Shown here piece by piece: positions 63,520-64,000 of a DNA stretch of 64,000 nucleotides; positions within the stretch are counted from its first letter, which is position 1; the number at the start of each line of letters is the position of its first letter. The notes under the pieces are model-generated. The model made no database searches, was not told the origin of the DNA, and saw nothing but the letters and a program-made list of their open reading frames with translations. A program made the position numbers and the translations under genes. Source of the DNA: Crassaminicella thermophila (GTDB taxonomy: Bacteria > Bacillota > Clostridia > Peptostreptococcales > Thermotaleaceae). The DNA lies in the NCBI RefSeq assembly GCF_008152325.1, contig NZ_CP042243.1, forward strand, positions 1,183,026 to 1,247,025, given 5' to 3'.

Positions 63520-64000
63520 ATGAACAATATTACATTTGAAGAATTAGGATTAAGAAAAGAGATTATAAGAGCTATAGATGATTTAGGGTTTGAGGAGCCA
63601 ACGCCGATCCAAAAATCTGCAATTCCATATATGCTACAAAAAAAGGATATTATTGGGCAGGCTCAAACAGGAACTGGTAAAACAGCTGCTTTTGGAATGC
63701 CAATTATTCATAATATACAAGCAGATATTAAGGCTCCTCAAGCATTGATTTTAACACCTACGAGGGAATTAGCTATTCAAGTAGCTGATGAAATAAGAAA
63801 ATTTTCAAAATATATACACGGCGTAAAAACTTTAGCTATTTACGGTGGCCAGCCTATTGAACGTCAGATTAAAGCATTGAAAGCAGGTGTTCAAATTATA
63901 ACAGGTACTCCGGGAAGATTATTAGATCATATACGTAGAAGAACCATAAGATTAAATGAAATTAATATAGTTGTTTTAGATGAAGCAGATCAAATGCTGG
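63520..64000 (+). CDS. DEAD-box RNA helicase, N-terminal part (cut by window end)
   Basis: The first 160 residues of an ATP-dependent RNA helicase. In order: the Q motif GFEEPTPIQ, Walker A AQTGTGKT, PTRELAIQ, TPGRLLDH, and the DEAD box VLDEADQML right at the window edge. This is the CshA/CsdA group by similarity of the first block; without the C-terminal half, CshA, CshB or DbpA cannot be told apart. The start is the ATG at 63520 after GGGAG (12-base spacing); an in-frame ATG at 63481 is possible but has no site. Confidence 0.9.
   Translation, partial: MNNITFEELGLRKEIIRAIDDLGFEEPTPIQKSAIPYMLQKKDIIGQAQTGTGKTAAFGMPIIHNIQADIKAPQALILTPTRELAIQVADEIRKFSKYIHGVKTLAIYGGQPIERQIKALKAGVQIITGTPGRLLDHIRRRTIRLNEINIVVLDEADQML

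Overview
The window is about 30% G+C and tightly packed with genes. It reads as the chromosome of an anaerobic, spore-forming member of the Clostridia, probably near the Clostridiaceae/Peptostreptococcaceae (Alkaliphilus-like) branch. The evidence is the very A+T-rich codon use, strong AGGAGG ribosome binding sites, frequent TTG/GTG starts, spore genes (a SleB-type hydrolase, SpoVB, a SASP-like protein), pyruvate formate-lyase with its activase, and DegS/DegU, CcpA-like and YebC regulators. There are no rRNA or tRNA genes, no prophage and no CRISPR array. The genus is inferred from gene content only.

Layout. 1-4.4 kb: a GH13 alpha-glucosidase, a SleB-like cell-wall hydrolase under a c-di-AMP (ydaO) riboswitch, a small proline-rich protein gene broken by a stop codon, and an M16 peptidase. 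4.4-9.4 kb: a nucleoside salvage locus (deoB-pnp-amidohydrolase on the minus strand, nupC divergent) with a cre-like site and tandem repeats between the two arms. 9.5-13 kb: a two-component system with a lipoprotein. 13-19.6 kb: TtcA-like, FAH-family, DUF3810, amino-acid permease and CCA-adding enzyme genes. 19.6-24.1 kb: a ZTP riboswitch driving pflB-pflA, then yebC and a SASP-like gene. 24.1-25.8 kb: a decayed IS3-family element inserted between the two arms of a terminator hairpin. 25.9-33.1 kb: a three-gene, translationally coupled operon headed by a 1638-residue multidomain protein (HD-like, helical repeats, NMNAT-like nucleotidyltransferase, GNAT-like, PRT-like), followed by a lactate/malate dehydrogenase-like protein and an iron-sulfur flavoprotein-like protein. 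This is the best candidate for an undescribed system.

33-39 kb: an NdpA-type nucleoid protein with an unknown partner, a short FtsH, a 6S-like RNA, and SpoVB. 39.4-45.9 kb: a histidine operon hisZ-G-C-B-H-A-F-IE that lacks hisD. 46-51 kb: a MocR-type regulator, an alanine dehydrogenase homologue without its catalytic histidine, a lipid kinase, and a bactofilin/M23 peptidase pair. 51-64 kb: a LacI/CcpA-like regulator, YkuS, a YgiQ radical SAM protein, DUF896, CheW, a secreted protein, DegS-DegU, an M18 aminopeptidase, a LysR regulator, an AlbA_2 protein, a CDF transporter, a GNAT-like protein, and the start of a DEAD-box helicase cut by the window edge.

How the parts connect. Purine and one-carbon metabolism recurs: the ZTP switch senses stalled purine synthesis and turns on formate production by PFL, while the deoB/pnp/amidohydrolase/nupC locus salvages nucleosides. 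Histidine synthesis also returns AICAR to the purine pathway. The CcpA-like regulator at 51.2 kb could act on the cre-like site before nupC. The riboswitch, promoter and terminator calls were made by reading base pairing and spacing by eye. Domain calls rest on recognised motifs, not database searches.
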